A DNA stretch of 64,000 nt from Corynebacterium amycolatum SK46 (GTDB taxonomy: Bacteria > Actinomycetota > Actinomycetes > Mycobacteriales > Mycobacteriaceae): assembly GCF_000173655.1 (NCBI RefSeq), contig NZ_ABZU01000008.1, positions 1-64,000 of the forward strand. Direction: 5' to 3'. The position numbers were made by a program, and so were the translations under genes. Below the pieces are notes generated by a model. The model ran no database searches and had not been told where the DNA came from. It worked only from the letters and a program-made list of their open reading frames with translations. Positions 63,495-64,000 of the stretch are shown here, piece after piece. The first letter of the stretch is position 1; the number at the start of each line of letters is the position of its first letter.

Positions 63495-64000
63495 ATGGCT
63501 GAAAAGTTCGATGTAGTTGACGTCATTAGAGTAAAGCGAGACGGCGGTGAACTCAGCCCGGAGGAAATCGCCTGGGTCATCGATGCCTACACCCGCGGCA
63601 TCGTGGGCGATGAACAGATGGCAGCGCTGAACATGGCCATCTTCATCCGCGGCATGAACCGCCGAGAGATTGTGGATTGGACTCAGGCGATGATTGACTC
63701 GGGCGAGACCATGAGCTTCGCATCGCTGAGCAAACCCACCACGGATAAGCACTCCACCGGTGGTGTCGGTGACAAAATCACACTGCCGCTGGGCCCGCTG
63801 GTGTCCTCTTACGGCGTGGCTGTCCCACAGCTGTCCGGTCGCGGCCTCGGCCACACTGGCGGCACCCTGGACAAGTTGGAATCCATTCCGGGCTGGCAGG
63901 CTGATGTTCCGAATGACCGCTTGATGCAGATCCTGGAGGATTCCGGCGCGGTCGTCGCAGCAGCCGGTGCGGGCCTAGCACCTGCGGATAAGAAGATTTA
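63495..64000 (+). CDS. deoA: thymidine/pyrimidine-nucleoside phosphorylase (5' part)
   Basis: The first 168 codons of a thymidine (pyrimidine-nucleoside) phosphorylase; the gene is cut by the end of the window. It releases the base and (deoxy)ribose 1-phosphate. The N-terminal helical domain (DVIRVKRDGGELSPEEIAWVIDAYTRG) and the phosphate-binding KHSTGGVGDK near residue 82 are present, followed by SGRGLGHTGGTLDKLESIPG. A strong AAAGGAGC ribosome binding site precedes the ATG. It is divergent from cdd and shares its control region. Confidence 0.95.
   Translation, partial: MAEKFDVVDVIRVKRDGGELSPEEIAWVIDAYTRGIVGDEQMAALNMAIFIRGMNRREIVDWTQAMIDSGETMSFASLSKPTTDKHSTGGVGDKITLPLGPLVSSYGVAVPQLSGRGLGHTGGTLDKLESIPGWQADVPNDRLMQILEDSGAVVAAAGAGLAPADKKI

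Overview
The window is GC-rich actinobacterial chromosome, almost certainly Corynebacterium. The main grounds are a meso-diaminopimelate dehydrogenase (ddh), DprE1/DprE2, AftA, an Emb arabinosyltransferase, both galactofuranosyltransferases GlfT1/GlfT2, an MmpL exporter, a corynebacterial-type DUF222/HNH protein and a TadA-associated protein. I see no rRNA, no intact insertion sequence, no prophage and no CRISPR array. Species cannot be fixed from this sequence.

Layout. 1-8.5 kb: tRNA-Ser(GGA), a copZ-copA-csoR copper operon with a clear CsoR operator, an HNH protein, AMP nucleosidase, an Nramp Mn transporter and a flavodoxin-like protein. 8.5-16.5 kb: gluQRS, a YhhQ-type queuosine-precursor transporter and tgt (a queuosine salvage set), interleaved with an ArsR/MFS pair, an ABC exporter and a scar region made of pieces of neighbouring genes. 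16.5-26 kb: MmpL exporter, tRNA-Ser(CGA), ddh, csbD-like gene, tadA with its associated gene, tyrA, a CaiB-like protein and a luciferase-like oxidoreductase. 26-37 kb: two identical tRNA-Arg(ACG) genes flanking a long single-chain purL, tRNA-Ser(GCT), an aromatic aminotransferase, a beta-lactamase-like lipoprotein, tRNA-Ser(TGA), a quinone oxidoreductase and a class V aminotransferase-like protein lacking its lysine. 37-55 kb: arabinogalactan assembly (wzm-wzt-glfT1, glfT2-gtrA, dprE1-dprE2-aftA-emb) with several small unknown genes. 55-64 kb: Nudix-LOG fusion, GH25 lysozyme, M13 peptidase, then a nucleoside catabolism block (SorC/DeoR regulator, YihY protein, nupC, cdd and the start of deoA, cut by the window end).

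Genes that work together. GluQRS, YhhQ-like transporter and Tgt together suggest import of a queuosine precursor, its insertion into tRNA and glutamylation of tRNA-Asp; no de novo queuosine genes are visible here. DprE1/DprE2 make decaprenyl-phosphoryl-arabinose, GtrA may help move it, AftA and Emb polymerise arabinan, and GlfT1/GlfT2 plus Wzm/Wzt make and move the galactan. TadA makes inosine in the ACG anticodon carried by the two tRNA-Arg genes.

Unexplained structure. The strongest signal is a dispersed 11-mer, CGTCGTMAAGC, found 26 times by eye (30 with any base at M), on both strands, in several reading frames and in intergenic gaps, including an inverted pair just behind amn; it behaves like a DNA uptake or protein-binding signature. 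A second 11-mer, TTCCGGGAGTG, has ten exact copies confined to about 0.3-7.2 kb and is translated in all six frames. A third is an intergenic family of three related hairpin-bearing repeats, two of them beside the duplicated tRNA-Arg genes. All counts were made by eye and need a motif search.
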